Positions 35,712 through 45,300 of a DNA stretch of 64,000 nt are shown here, one piece after another. Positions within the stretch are counted from its first letter, which is position 1, and each line of letters begins with the position of its first letter. The notes beneath the pieces are model-generated. The model worked only from the letters and a program-made list of their open reading frames with translations, was not told where the DNA came from and did no database searches. The DNA lies in the NCBI RefSeq assembly GCF_002008165.1, contig NZ_MRDM01000011.1:62001-126000 (forward strand). The letters run 5' to 3'. The stretch is from Rhizobium laguerreae. Lineage in GTDB: Bacteria > Pseudomonadota > Alphaproteobacteria > Rhizobiales > Rhizobiaceae. The position numbers and the translations under genes are program-made.

Positions 35712-36950
35712 TTACTGGCCGCTATCGATGATCGATTGCATTTCCGATTGCGCACTCGAAAACGCGCCGTCGACGTCGTCGCCGAAGATCGCGGCGTTGG
35801 TGAAGCTGGCCCATGGCCCGTTGGCGCTGTTGATCAGGTCGTTGAACTGCAACGTATAGGGGGTCTTGGCCACACCGATTGCCTTCAGGCCGACCTGCAT
35901 GCGTGGATCGAGGCCCTCAAGCACCTTGTCGGCGATATCGCCGCGCGTTGGCAGGCTGCCATACTTCGCCATGATCTTCTGGCCGTCCATCGAATACACA
36001 TATTCGAGGAACTCCTTCACCGCGTCGATCTTCTTCGTGCCCTTGGTGATGACGAAGTTGTCGCCGCCGGCAAAGGACGAAGGCTTCCCGTCGACGCCAG
36101 GAATGAGGGTCACGCCAAAGTTGATATCGGGATGCTCGGTCACCAGCGTGCCGATGGCAAAGGCGCCAAGGCTCTGCTGGCCGATCTTGCCGTTGGTGAA
36201 GGTCAGGAAGTTCGCGCCGTTGTCGCTGGCGGCTCCCGCCGGCACGAGGTCCTTCTTGACCATGTTGCGGTAGATATCGACGGCCTTGCGCATCTGCGGC
36301 GTATCGAGCGTCGCCGTCTTGCTGTCGGCCGACAGGATATCGGCACCCGCACCCCAGACAAGTGGCGTGAATGTGAAGATCATGCAGCCGCCGCAGCCGC
36401 CGCCGGAGAAATAGAAGCCGTAGGTGTCCTCACTCAGCGCCCGGATCTTCTCGGCATTGGCGGTAATTTCGTCCCAATTCACCGGTGCCTTTTCCGGGTC
36501 GAGACCGGCCTTCTTGTAGAGATCCTTGTTCCAGGCAAAGACGGAGGTCTCGACCGACAGCGGCAGGCCGTAGATCCGGTCCTGATAGGTGCCGAGGCGA
36601 ACATGCGATGGCGAAAGCGAGTTGAAATAGGGCAGGGATTTTGCCCAATCCGTCAGATCTTCGAGCTGACCGGCCGCGGCAAAGGCCGGATTATAGATCA
36701 GATCCATCGACAGCGCGTCCGGCGCCTGTCCGCCGGCGATTGCAGTCGCATATTTCTGCACGAGCTCGGAGAACGGCACTTCGGTCATCACGACCTTGTT
36801 CTCGTGACCGGAATTATAGGCTTCGACGACCTTCTTGAAGGCGTCGCCGATCCCCGTGCGCACCCACATTTCGACATTTTCGGCAGCCGACGCGGCCGAC
36901 ACCAGACATAAGGTAGCGATGCTGGTCGCCGCCAATAGACGCTTGATCAT
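35712..36950 (-). CDS. Sugar ABC transporter solute-binding protein (family 1)
   Basis: 412 aa from ATG 36950, preceded by GAGGAG. The signal peptide 'MIKRLLAATSIATLCLVSAASA' is cleaved near residue 22. Typical blocks are 'VVEAYNSGHENKVVMTEVPFSELVQKYATAIAGGQAPDALSMDLIY', 'YGLPLSVETSVFAWNKDLYKKAGLDPEKAPVNWDEI' and 'FAGGDNFVI'. An unusual 'FSGGGCGGCMIF' in the middle adds a CGGC pair that could form a disulfide in the periplasm. It delivers sugar to the two permeases. A GH127 enzyme in the operon points to L-arabinofuranose-containing oligosaccharides. Confidence 0.94.
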   Translation of the reverse strand: MIKRLLAATSIATLCLVSAASAAENVEMWVRTGIGDAFKKVVEAYNSGHENKVVMTEVPFSELVQKYATAIAGGQAPDALSMDLIYNPAFAAAGQLEDLTDWAKSLPYFNSLSPSHVRLGTYQDRIYGLPLSVETSVFAWNKDLYKKAGLDPEKAPVNWDEITANAEKIRALSEDTYGFYFSGGGCGGCMIFTFTPLVWGAGADILSADSKTATLDTPQMRKAVDIYRNMVKKDLVPAGAASDNGANFLTFTNGKIGQQSLGAFAIGTLVTEHPDINFGVTLIPGVDGKPSSFAGGDNFVITKGTKKIDAVKEFLEYVYSMDGQKIMAKYGSLPTRGDIADKVLEGLDPRMQVGLKAIGVAKTPYTLQFNDLINSANGPWASFTNAAIFGDDVDGAFSSAQSEMQSIIDSGQ

Positions 36951-37004
36951 GACACTCCTCCCGATATGGCGCATCTCCTCGCGCCTTTGCTCATTCTCTT
37001 GGTC

Positions 37005-38069
37005 TCATTCCTTGGGGACTTTACCCCCGCATGACTGCCGGACGATCAGCCGGCACGGCAATTTCCTCACTCCCGGTTCGACAGGCCGTCCTTCCGCAAG
37101 CGCAAGCACCGTCAATCCGGCTTGCCGCCCGAGCTCCTTCAGTTCCATGTCCACCGTCGTCAGCGGCGGCCGCGTCTGGGCCGCGACAATCTCCCAATTG
37201 TCGAAGCCGATGACCGAGACGTCCTGCGGCACCTTGACACCGCGCTCGCGCAACGCATCCACCGCACCGCGGGCGATCTGGTCATTGCCGCAGAAGAGCG
37301 CATCCGGTTTTTCTCCCGGTCTCTTCCAAAGCTGCTCGACCGCCTCATGCCCCCAGCTTTCCGCCCAGACGCCGTAGAGCACCGGCTCGCGGTGACCTCC
37401 CACCTCGTGATAGGCGCCGGCACGCTCCCGCACCGAGAAGAACTCCTGCGGCCCGGTGATGTGCGCAATCCGCCGCCGTCCGATCTTCACGAGCCATTCC
37501 ACCGCCAGCCGCGCACCCTGTTCGTCGTCCGACCGGAAGGTGACGCTGTTCTGCGTCCCCTCCGTGAATGCGTAGACGACAGGCACATGCAAATTCGACA
37601 GATCGACAGGCAGGCGCCGATCCAGGCGTTTTCCCGTCGCGATAATGCCGTCGACCTGTTTGTCCAGCATCGCGTCGACGTGGATCTGGGCGAGCGCCGG
37701 ATCGTCTTCGATGGCGCACAGGAAGACCGAAACGCCGTGATCGACGAGTGCGTCCGAGATACCCGCCATGACAGGCAGCGTGAAACGGCCGTAAGTGTCG
37801 TTCGTCAGCAGCCCGATGGTGAAGCTGCGCTTGCTGAGAAGACCTCTCGCCAGCGCGTTCGGCCGGTATCCGATCTCGGCGGCTATCCGTTTCACCCGTT
37901 CGCGCGTTTCCGACCCCATCCGACCCGTATCATTGAGAGCCTTCGACGCCGTCGAGATGCTCACCGCGGCAGCCGCCGCCACCTCGTGGATGGTGATCCT
38001 GCCTCTTTTTCCTCCCGATATGTTCAGAACGTCCTCCTTCTGAAGTGATCTGAGAAAAGCTTTTACCAA
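37005..38069 (-). CDS. LacI-family transcriptional regulator (start uncertain)
   Basis: Up to 354 aa. The helix-turn-helix is 'ITIHEVAAAAAVSISTASKALNDTGRMGSETRERVKRIAAEIGYRPNALARGL', followed by the periplasmic-binding-like effector domain with 'QEGARLAVEWLVKIGRRRIAHI' counterparts and C-terminal 'FDNWEIVAAQTRPPLTTVDM'. The outermost start is TTG 38069, but that lies inside an operator-like palindrome and has no good ribosome site. A GGAGG followed five bases later by in-frame CTG at 38027 is a serious alternative (340 aa). It is the first gene of the operon and probably represses it and itself. Confidence 0.85.
   Translation of the reverse strand: MVKAFLRSLQKEDVLNISGGKRGRITIHEVAAAAAVSISTASKALNDTGRMGSETRERVKRIAAEIGYRPNALARGLLSKRSFTIGLLTNDTYGRFTLPVMAGISDALVDHGVSVFLCAIEDDPALAQIHVDAMLDKQVDGIIATGKRLDRRLPVDLSNLHVPVVYAFTEGTQNSVTFRSDDEQGARLAVEWLVKIGRRRIAHITGPQEFFSVRERAGAYHEVGGHREPVLYGVWAESWGHEAVEQLWKRPGEKPDALFCGNDQIARGAVDALRERGVKVPQDVSVIGFDNWEIVAAQTRPPLTTVDMELKELGRQAGLTVLALAEGRPVEPGVRKLPCRLIVRQSCGGKVPKE
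38051..38068. promoter_or_regulatory. LacI-type operator, proximal copy
   Basis: TGAGAAAAGCTTTTACCA, symmetric about 38059/38060 with a perfect AAAAGCTTTT core. It overlaps the TTG candidate start of the LacI-type gene. The CG-centred or GC-centred AAA-rich palindrome is the usual form for LacI-family sites. Confidence 0.6.
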
Positions 38070-38081
38070 TCTCTATGTCAA

Positions 38082-38101
38082 GTGAGAAAAGGTTTTCTCA
38101 C
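38082..38101. promoter_or_regulatory. LacI-type operator, distal copy
   Basis: GTGAGAAAAGGTTTTCTCAC: perfect 9-bp arms with a 2-bp centre. Its centre is 32 bp from that of the proximal copy, about three helical turns, so two dimers would bind on the same DNA face. A minus-strand TTGACA (38081-38076) lies between the two, a possible -35. Confidence 0.65.
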
Positions 38102-38342
38102 GCGACCCCAAGGCTCGGATCGTCAACGCAGTTTGCGGGAGGGGCAAGCGCGGGGAAAGATCGATGCGCATCGGTCAGGCCGATTGCGATGTGTCATCGG
38201 TGTTGAGACCAAGCGTGGAGCGGATGATCTTGGACGGGCAAGGGAGGTCTGCTGCGGCGTCTTGCGGGAGCAAGACCGATCGCTGTCAGAGCCTCCAGTG
38301 GAGGCCCTGAATTACGGTTCGAACCGAGCGATCATCGAAAAA

Positions 38343-39557
38343 TCAGGCGACGTGTCTTGCGAGCGCGCAACGCGACCAGAGCGAATGCAGCGCCTCGACC
38401 AGATGGGCGATATCGGCGTCGGAATGCAGCGGCGTCGGCGTGATGCGCAGGCGCTCCGTCTTCTTCGGCACTGTCGGATAGTTGATCGGCTGAACGTAGA
38501 CGCCGCAATTGTCGAGCAGCAGATCGGAGATCCACTTGCACTTGGCCGCATCGCCGACCAGCACCGGCACGATATGGCTCGGATTGGGCATATGCGGAAT
38601 GCCACGCTGGTCGAGCAGTGCTCTCAGCTTGCGGACACGGTCCTGATGGCGGGCGCGCTCGAACTGGCTGACCTTCAGGTGCTGGATCGAGGCAACCGCG
38701 CCGGCAGCAAGTGCCGGCGGCAGCGCCGTGGTGAAGATGAAGCCGGAGGCAAACGAGCGGATGAAATCGCAAAGCGCCGTCGAAGCGGCGATATAGCCGC
38801 CCATCACCCCGAAAGCCTTGCCGAGCGTGCCCTCGATCACGGTCAGCCGGTCCATCAGCCCTTCGCGCTCGGCGATGCCGCCGCCGCGCGGGCCGTACAT
38901 GCCGACGCCATGCACTTCGTCGAGATAGGTCATCGCGCCATATTTGTCGGCGAGGTCGCAGATCTCCTTGATCGGGGCGATATCGCCGTCCATCGAATAG
39001 ACGCTCTCGAAGGCGATCAGCTTCGGCGCCTTCGGATCGGCGGCCTTGAGCTTGGCTTCGAGATCGGCCACGTCATTGTGCTTCCAGATCACCTTGTCGC
39101 ACTTGGCATAACGGATGCCCTCGATCATCGAGGCATGGTTCAGCGCGTCGGAGAAGATGATCAGGCCGGGGATCTTGGCGCCGAGCGTGCCAAGTGCTGC
39201 CCAGTTGGAAATATAGCCCGACGTGAAGATCAAGGCTGCTTCCTTGCCGTGCAGATCGGCAAGTTCACGCTCGAGCATGACGTGATGGTGGTTGGTACCA
39301 GAAATATTCCGGGTGCCTCCCGCACCCGCGCCACAGTGGTCGATGGCGTTCTTCATCGCCTCGATCACCTTCGGATGCTGGCCCATGCCGAGATAGTCGT
39401 TGGAGCACCAGACCGTGACTTCCTTTTGGCCATCCGCGGTGTAACGCGTCGCGCGGGGAAAATTGCCGCGGTGACGCTCGAGATCGGCAAAAACGCGGTA
39501 ACGGCCCTCGGTATGAAGCCCGTCCAGCTCGTTTTTGAAAAACGCTTCGAAATCCAT
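38343..39557 (-). CDS. hemA: 5-aminolevulinate synthase
   Basis: 404 aa from ATG 39557 ('MDFEAFF...'); neighbouring ATGs at 39560 and 39563 exist, but GGAG spacing and the family N-terminus favour this one. It is a PLP fold-type I enzyme: '[18 protein letters not shown]', '[35 protein letters not shown]', '[12 protein letters not shown]', and the PLP lysine in '[14 protein letters not shown]'. It condenses glycine and succinyl-CoA to ALA, the first step of haem and cobalamin tetrapyrrole synthesis in alphaproteobacteria. It is monocistronic. Confidence 0.98.
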   Translation of the reverse strand: MDFEAFFKNELDGLHTEGRYRVFADLERHRGNFPRATRYTADGQKEVTVWCSNDYLGMGQHPKVIEAMKNAIDHCGAGAGGTRNISGTNHHHVMLERELADLHGKEAALIFTSGYISNWAALGTLGAKIPGLIIFSDALNHASMIEGIRYAKCDKVIWKHNDVADLEAKLKAADPKAPKLIAFESVYSMDGDIAPIKEICDLADKYGAMTYLDEVHGVGMYGPRGGGIAEREGLMDRLTVIEGTLGKAFGVMGGYIAASTALCDFIRSFASGFIFTTALPPALAAGAVASIQHLKVSQFERARHQDRVRKLRALLDQRGIPHMPNPSHIVPVLVGDAAKCKWISDLLLDNCGVYVQPINYPTVPKKTERLRITPTPLHSDADIAHLVEALHSLWSRCALARHVA

Positions 39558-39883
39558 CATATGCTCCAGTATCGCGCGGATGTTCTTGATGACCGGACGT
39601 CCGCGCGTCAACCCTTGCACTTTGCTTTAACATCAACTGCGGCAAAATGCGCAGAGTTTTGAATGATTCCAGATAAAGAATATGCGAGCCGCGATCAACG
39701 AAATTGATGTGGCAAGCATAATGGAAATTCGCGAAACCGCGAAGCTGGCGACAACATCCTGTATCGAAAAAAATCAGCGCAGCGGTGGACAACCCTTTCT
39801 TCCGACATAGTTTTCGGTCTAGCCTGACAAAAAACAAAAAGGGACGGCCTTTGCCCGTTGGGCAACAACCTCGGAGAGAAAAA
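39558..39883. other. Divergent intergenic region between hemA and the lipoprotein gene
   Basis: About 326 bp with no gene. It contains ATCAA-N5-TTGAT (39694-39708), the reverse arrangement of an FNR/FixK box, and a small hairpin TTGCCC-GTT-GGGCAA (39851-39865) in the lipoprotein leader. Promoters for both genes must lie here; I cannot place them with confidence. Confidence 0.45.
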
Positions 39884-40141
39884 ATGAAGAAAGTTGTCAT
39901 ACTCGCATTGATCGGCCTGTCGATCGCAAGCTGCACACCGACGCAGCAGGGCGCCGGCATCGGCGCTGCATCAGGTGCCGTCATCGGCGGCGCAGTCACC
40001 GGCAACGTCCGTGGCGCGGCAGTCGGCGCCGCTGTCGGCGGCGTGTCCGGCGCCCTCATCGGCAGCGTCGCCGAACAGCCCGGCCAGTGCTACTATCGCG
40101 ATCGTTACGGCCGCCGCTACATCGATACCTGCCCGCGCTGA
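39884..40141 (+). CDS. Small glycine-zipper lipoprotein
   Basis: 85 aa from ATG 39884, with GGAGAG upstream. Signal peptide and lipobox 'LIGLSIASC' place the lipidated cysteine near residue 17. The mature part is a glycine-zipper ('GAGIGAASGAVIGGAVTGNVRGAAVGAAVGGVSGALIGSV') followed by a short 'YYRDRYGRRYIDTCPR' tail. Such proteins (YMGG/OmpA-like zipper family) sit in the outer membrane; the function is unclear. A strong terminator follows, so it is monocistronic. Confidence 0.85.
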   Translation: MKKVVILALIGLSIASCTPTQQGAGIGAASGAVIGGAVTGNVRGAAVGAAVGGVSGALIGSVAEQPGQCYYRDRYGRRYIDTCPR

Positions 40142-40169
40142 GAACGTTCAGGAACCGGCAGATTCAGGA

Positions 40170-40198
40170 AATCCCGGACACAGTTCCGGGATTTTTTG
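40170..40198 (+). terminator. Rho-independent terminator of the lipoprotein gene
   Basis: Perfect 9-bp arms AATCCCGGA (40170-40178) and TCCGGGATT (40185-40193) followed by a T-run (TTTTT). Confidence 0.85.
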
Positions 40199-40310
40199 TG
40201 CTAAATTAGTGCGTTGGCAATTTAAAATGGTACACCCCGCGCGATTTTGTCGCTAAGCTGTTCACGGCTGGGCAACGAAGCTTCATAGTAGGCGTAACCA
40301 AAAGCGGCGG

Positions 40311-42239
40311 ATGCGGATTAGAGGGACAGGTCCGAAAACAGGTACTGCGTATCGGCGAACAGGCACCATGATGGTGGTCGCAGCGGCAGCTGCGTTCTCA
40401 CCGGTCCTGATCGGCGACGCTTACGCCTTCAAGCTTTTCGGCATCACCATTTTCGGCAAAGAGGAAGACGAAGGCGAACAGGTGCCCGATCCGGTGCGCT
40501 ACCAGGTCGACCTCAAAGCCGATACCGCCGATCCCGACCTCAAAGAAGCGCTGGAAAACAGTTCCCGTCTCGTCAGCGACCAGAAGCTGCCGGTTTCCGG
40601 CGATCTCGGCATCGTCGTCAAGGCGCGCGACGACCGTGAGCGGCTGATCGCCACTCTGTATGAAAAGGCCCGTTATGGCGGCCTGGTGACGATCACCATC
40701 GACGGCAAGAATATCGACGACCTGCCACCCAATCCGACATTCGACCGGTCAGGGCCGATCCCCGTCACCGTCGACATTGCTCCCGGCCCTGTTTTCAAGG
40801 TCAGGGAGGTCCAGTTCGGCGGCGATGCCGCAAACCATAATCCCGCCGATTACGATCTCGCCCCGGGCGCTGAGGCCGGCTCGCTCGCCATCATCAAGGC
40901 CGGCGACAGAATAGTCGAACAATTGAAGAGCGAGGGCCGGCCCTTCGCGAAGTTGACCGAACGCAAGGTCGTTGCCGATCACAACAGCGATACCGTCGAT
41001 ATCGTCCTTGCTGCCGAGGGCGGTCCCGTCGCCCCGATCGGCGATGTCGGCGTCACCGGCGAAAAGACCGTCAAGCCGGCTTTCATCCAGCGTTATTCCC
41101 GGCTGAACAAGGGCGAGGCCTATTCCCCGGAAACGCTGAAGAAGGCCGGCGAGCGCCTTCGCGCCCTCGGCGTCTTTTCGAGTGTCACCATCCACGAAGG
41201 CGATGCGCTGGCATCCGATGGCACGCTGCCGATGACGATCGAGGTTTCCGAAGGCAAGAGGCGCTACTTCGGCGTCGGCGCGCAATATTCCACCACCGAC
41301 GGCTTCGGTGTCCAGGGCTATTGGGGCCACCGCAATCTTTTTGGCGAAGCCGAAACGCTGAGGATCGAGGGAGCGGTCTCCAGGCTTGGCGAAACGACGG
41401 ATGTCGGCAGCCTCGACTATTCCGCCGGCATTCTCTTCACCAAGCCCGGCGCCTTCTTCCCCGCCGCCACCCTGAAGGCCGGCATCGTCGCCAAGACCGA
41501 AAATCCGGATGCCTATAACGCGACGCTCGTCACCGCCTCGCTCGGCCTTTCCTACGAACTGACCGATCAGGACACCGTCTCAGCGAGCGGCGAGGTCAGC
41601 TGGGAGCGCGATGACGACGCCTTCGGCACGAACGACTATCTGACTTTCACGTTGCCGATTCAATATGATCGCGACGCACGCGACGACAAGTTCAATCCGA
41701 CGGAGGGCTACCGCGCGACGCTCTCGGCAAAGCCTGGCTACGAAATTTTCAACGCCACGCCCTATGCGGCATTCGAGGGCTCGATCTCCGGCTACCTGCC
41801 GTTCGGCCAGGAAGACGGTGTGGTGCTTGCCGGCAAGGTTGCAGCCGGCGTCCTGATCGGCGGCGATAGCATTGGGGATATCCCCGCCACCCAGCGCTTC
41901 TTTGCCGGCGGCGGCGGCTCCGTGCGCGGATATAGCTATCAGGAAATCTCGCCCTATAACGACAATGGAGACCCCACCGGCGGCCGCTCCTATGTGACCG
42001 GTTCGCTGGAGGCCCGCATCAAGATCACCGATACGATCGGCATCGTGCCCTTCATCGATGTCGGCACCGTATCGGACAGCACCTTTCCGGGTTTTTCCGA
42101 TATCCGCGCCGGCGCCGGCGCCGGAATACGATATGCAACGCCTTTCGGCCCGCTGCGGCTTGATTTTGCCATGCCGCTGAACAAGTACGAAGATGGCACA
42201 GATTATGGAATCTACGCCGGCATCGGCCAATCCTTCTAG
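40311..42239 (+). CDS. tamA: Outer-membrane Omp85 protein TamA
   Basis: 642 aa. The signal peptide ends after 'FSPVLIGDAYA'; ATG 40368 would give a shorter leader. POTRA-type domains occupy about residues 60-330 ('VRYQVDLKADTADPDLKEALENSSRL', 'PVTVDIAPGPVFKVREVQFGG'). The C-terminal Omp85 beta-barrel has the loop-6 motif VRGY near residue 538 and ends in 'YGIYAGIGQSF' with a C-terminal Phe. With TamB it moves proteins or lipids between the inner and outer membranes. The tamB frame overlaps its 3' end. Confidence 0.94.
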   Translation: MRIRGTGPKTGTAYRRTGTMMVVAAAAAFSPVLIGDAYAFKLFGITIFGKEEDEGEQVPDPVRYQVDLKADTADPDLKEALENSSRLVSDQKLPVSGDLGIVVKARDDRERLIATLYEKARYGGLVTITIDGKNIDDLPPNPTFDRSGPIPVTVDIAPGPVFKVREVQFGGDAANHNPADYDLAPGAEAGSLAIIKAGDRIVEQLKSEGRPFAKLTERKVVADHNSDTVDIVLAAEGGPVAPIGDVGVTGEKTVKPAFIQRYSRLNKGEAYSPETLKKAGERLRALGVFSSVTIHEGDALASDGTLPMTIEVSEGKRRYFGVGAQYSTTDGFGVQGYWGHRNLFGEAETLRIEGAVSRLGETTDVGSLDYSAGILFTKPGAFFPAATLKAGIVAKTENPDAYNATLVTASLGLSYELTDQDTVSASGEVSWERDDDAFGTNDYLTFTLPIQYDRDARDDKFNPTEGYRATLSAKPGYEIFNATPYAAFEGSISGYLPFGQEDGVVLAGKVAAGVLIGGDSIGDIPATQRFFAGGGGSVRGYSYQEISPYNDNGDPTGGRSYVTGSLEARIKITDTIGIVPFIDVGTVSDSTFPGFSDIRAGAGAGIRYATPFGPLRLDFAMPLNKYEDGTDYGIYAGIGQSF

Positions 42240-42306
42240 GATTGCCGATTCTGCTCGTGTTTTCCGATCTGTGAGCCGTCATGAAAACGGGGTAGTGTCC
42301 GCGCCG

Positions 42307-45300
42307 ATGCAAACGCTGACAAAAATCGTCAACTGGATCGTACGGCTCACCGGCTATGTCGTCGGCGCCACGTTGATTCTCGCGGTCGTAGCACTGGCGA
42401 TCTTCGGCTTCACCAGTTTTGGCGCCCGCATCGTCACCGAAAGGATAGCCTCCACGCTGTCCAATCGCGACATGACGATCGAGGTTCGCGAACCGCAAGG
42501 CCTTTTGACCGGCGGACTTCGCGCCGCCGAGATCTCCATCTCCGACACCAGGGGCGTCTTTGCGGAAATTCATGGCGTCGCGATCGACTGGAATCCGCTT
42601 GCGCTGCTGACCGGAACCTTCCATGCCAAACGCTTCGAGATCGAAGCGATCAACGTGCTGCGCAAGCCGGTACGCACCCTGCCCTCGCGGCCCCAAGCTG
42701 AAAATTCCGGCGGATTCAGCCTTCCGATCAAAGTCGATGTAGACCGCATCGCGCTGCCCGATATCAAACTTGCCGCACCGCTTGCCGGTCGCGCCTTTGC
42801 GCTCGCCGCCGAAGGCAGCCTTTCAGCAAACGCCGATGGCGGCGAGGCCATCGTCAATGTCAGCCGTCACGCGGTTCCGAATGCGCGGCTTGCCGCCGAC
42901 ATCGCTTTTGCGCCCGCCGAAAACCGGCTGCGGCTGAAGGCGCAGCTGTCCGAGCCGAAGGGCGGGCTGCTCGCGGGCTTTCTCGGCCTGCCGGACAGCC
43001 CGGCTGTCAACATCGATCTCGACGGCCAAGGGCCGATATCCGATTGGAAAGGCAAATTGCAGGCTGCCCTCGACGGGCAGCAACGCGCCGCAATCGAAGC
43101 CCGGCATCAGATTACGGAAGACGGGCTGCACCACCTCGACCTCAAGGGCGGCGGTGACCTGAGCTCGCTGCTTCCATCGGCATTCCGGCCGCTTTTTGCC
43201 GGCCAGACCAATATCGATCTTGCCGCCACCTTCGACAATCACGGCAAGATCGATATCCAGACCGGCAATATCGCCACCGGCAGCGTGGTGATCGCCGCCT
43301 CGGGCACCCTCGATCCGGCCGGCAACAACAGCCTGAACGCCAATCTGCTCGGCACGTCGGGCCCTGTCGATTTCCGCTGGCCGCTCGCCGAAGGCGAAGC
43401 GCGCTTCCTCATATCGGGCCTCAACCTGGCACTGACAGGCGATGCGCAGGCGGCCCGACTGAACGTCAGCGGCTCGCTCGACGCCGCAACCCTTCCGCAG
43501 GCCAATATCGGCAACGTCAAGCTGACGGCGAAGAGCGACGCCTTCAATCTCGCAGCGCGTTCCGGCAGCATCCAGCTGCGCCTCGTTGCCGGCGACGCGA
43601 CCTTTGCCGAGCCGAACCTCAATCGTGCGGTCCAAGGCCCGATCACCATCGCCTCGCCCTTGCAGATCTCGCCCTCCGGCATCGGCTTCAACGGCACCAC
43701 CGTCGAAAGCGCCAATATCAACGGCGGCCTCAACGGTTCCTATCGGCTGACAGACCAAGCGCTGACCGGCAACCTCAAGCTCACCATCAACCCGGCAGCC
43801 CTGCCGGCTGCGGCAACAGACAGGTTCGACGGACCGATCTCGCTCGAGAGCCAGGTGGTCGGCACCATCCCGTCGAAATTCGCGCTGTCCAACCTCGTCC
43901 TGAAGTCCGGCACGCTCGAAGCCGCCGGCAACGTCGCGCTCGACGGCGGGATCTTGAACGCAGATCTCTCCGGCCGGCTGCCTGACATCGGCAAGCTCAT
44001 CCCCGGGGCCAGCGGCGGGGCGGGTTATGCATTGAGAGTGGGAGGTGAGCTCCCGGCAATCTCCGTCACGGCCAATCTCAAGGCGCCCAGCCTTGAAATG
44101 GCCGACCGCGTGCTCGGCAATCTCAATATCGACCTGTCGGGTCTCGCCGATCCCAAGGCCCCGCAGGGCAGGATCGCCGCCACCGGCACGATTGACGGCC
44201 AGCCGATCGGCATCAACGGCGACATCCGCACGCAGGACGGCAAGACGAGCATTCCGGCGCTGACCGCCGACATCGGTGGCAACCGGCTGACCGGCAATGT
44301 GGAATTCTCGTCCTCCCTTGAGCCGACAGGCGCGCTGACCTTCGATTTCCCCACTATCGGCCTGCTCGCCGCACTCGGCGGACAGAAGGCTGAAGGCGAT
44401 CTCAAAGGGTCGCTCGGCGTCAGCAGCGATGGCGGCAGGATTGCGCTCAAGCTGCTTGCGACCGGCGGCTCGATCCGCCGTGATACGCTTGCGATCGTCA
44501 AGCCGGATATCGATGTCACGGTCAGTGATCTCAAAGCCCTTGCGGCAAACGGCACGGTCAAGGCCGAGGAGGTGAGTGCCGGAACGAACAGGCTCGCCGG
44601 CCTTTCGCTCGATTTTACCAAGCAGCAAGACCATACCGATTTCGATCTCGATGCTGCCTATGACGGCAATCCCGTGCTGGCCGCCGGCAATATCGAAGCG
44701 GCCGGCGGCACGATGCACCTGAACTTTGATCGCTTCTCGGCAAGCCCCCGCAATATCCCGATCGAGCTTGCCGCACCGACCCAGGTCGCCATCGGCGGCG
44801 GTACCGCCAGCCTGAACGGACTGACCCTGAAGACCGGCACCGGTTCGGTGACCGTCACCGGTTCCGCCGGCGAAACGCTGAAGATCGATGCAGACATCCG
44901 CGAGCTGCCGGCAGCGCTTGCCAACGGTTTCGTGCCGAACCTGTCAGCCGGCGGCACGATCTCCGGAACCATTGCCGTGACCGGAACGCCGGCAGCACCC
45001 GTCGCCGACTTCAAGCTCGACTGGAAGGATGCGACGACGGGCCAGACCAAGGGGGCGGGTCTGCTACCGATCGGCATCACCGCCGTCGGCAAATTTGCCG
45101 ACAACAAGCTCGATTTCGACACGACGGTCGGCAGCACTGACGGCCTGTCGCTGAAAGCCGCCGGCAATGTCGCACTCGCCGACCCGAAGGCACCGGTGCT
45201 TGATGTCAACGCCGATATCCTCAATCTGCCTGCCCGCATCGCCAACGGTTTCGTTGCCGATCTTGCCGCCGAAGGCACGATTACGGGAAAACTGGCGGCA

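Noticed and set aside
39694..39708. FNR/FixK-like box upstream of hemA
   Set aside because: The sequence is ATCAA-N5-TTGAT, the half-sites in inverted order and with the wrong spacing compared with TTGAT-N4-ATCAA, so it is not an anaerobox.
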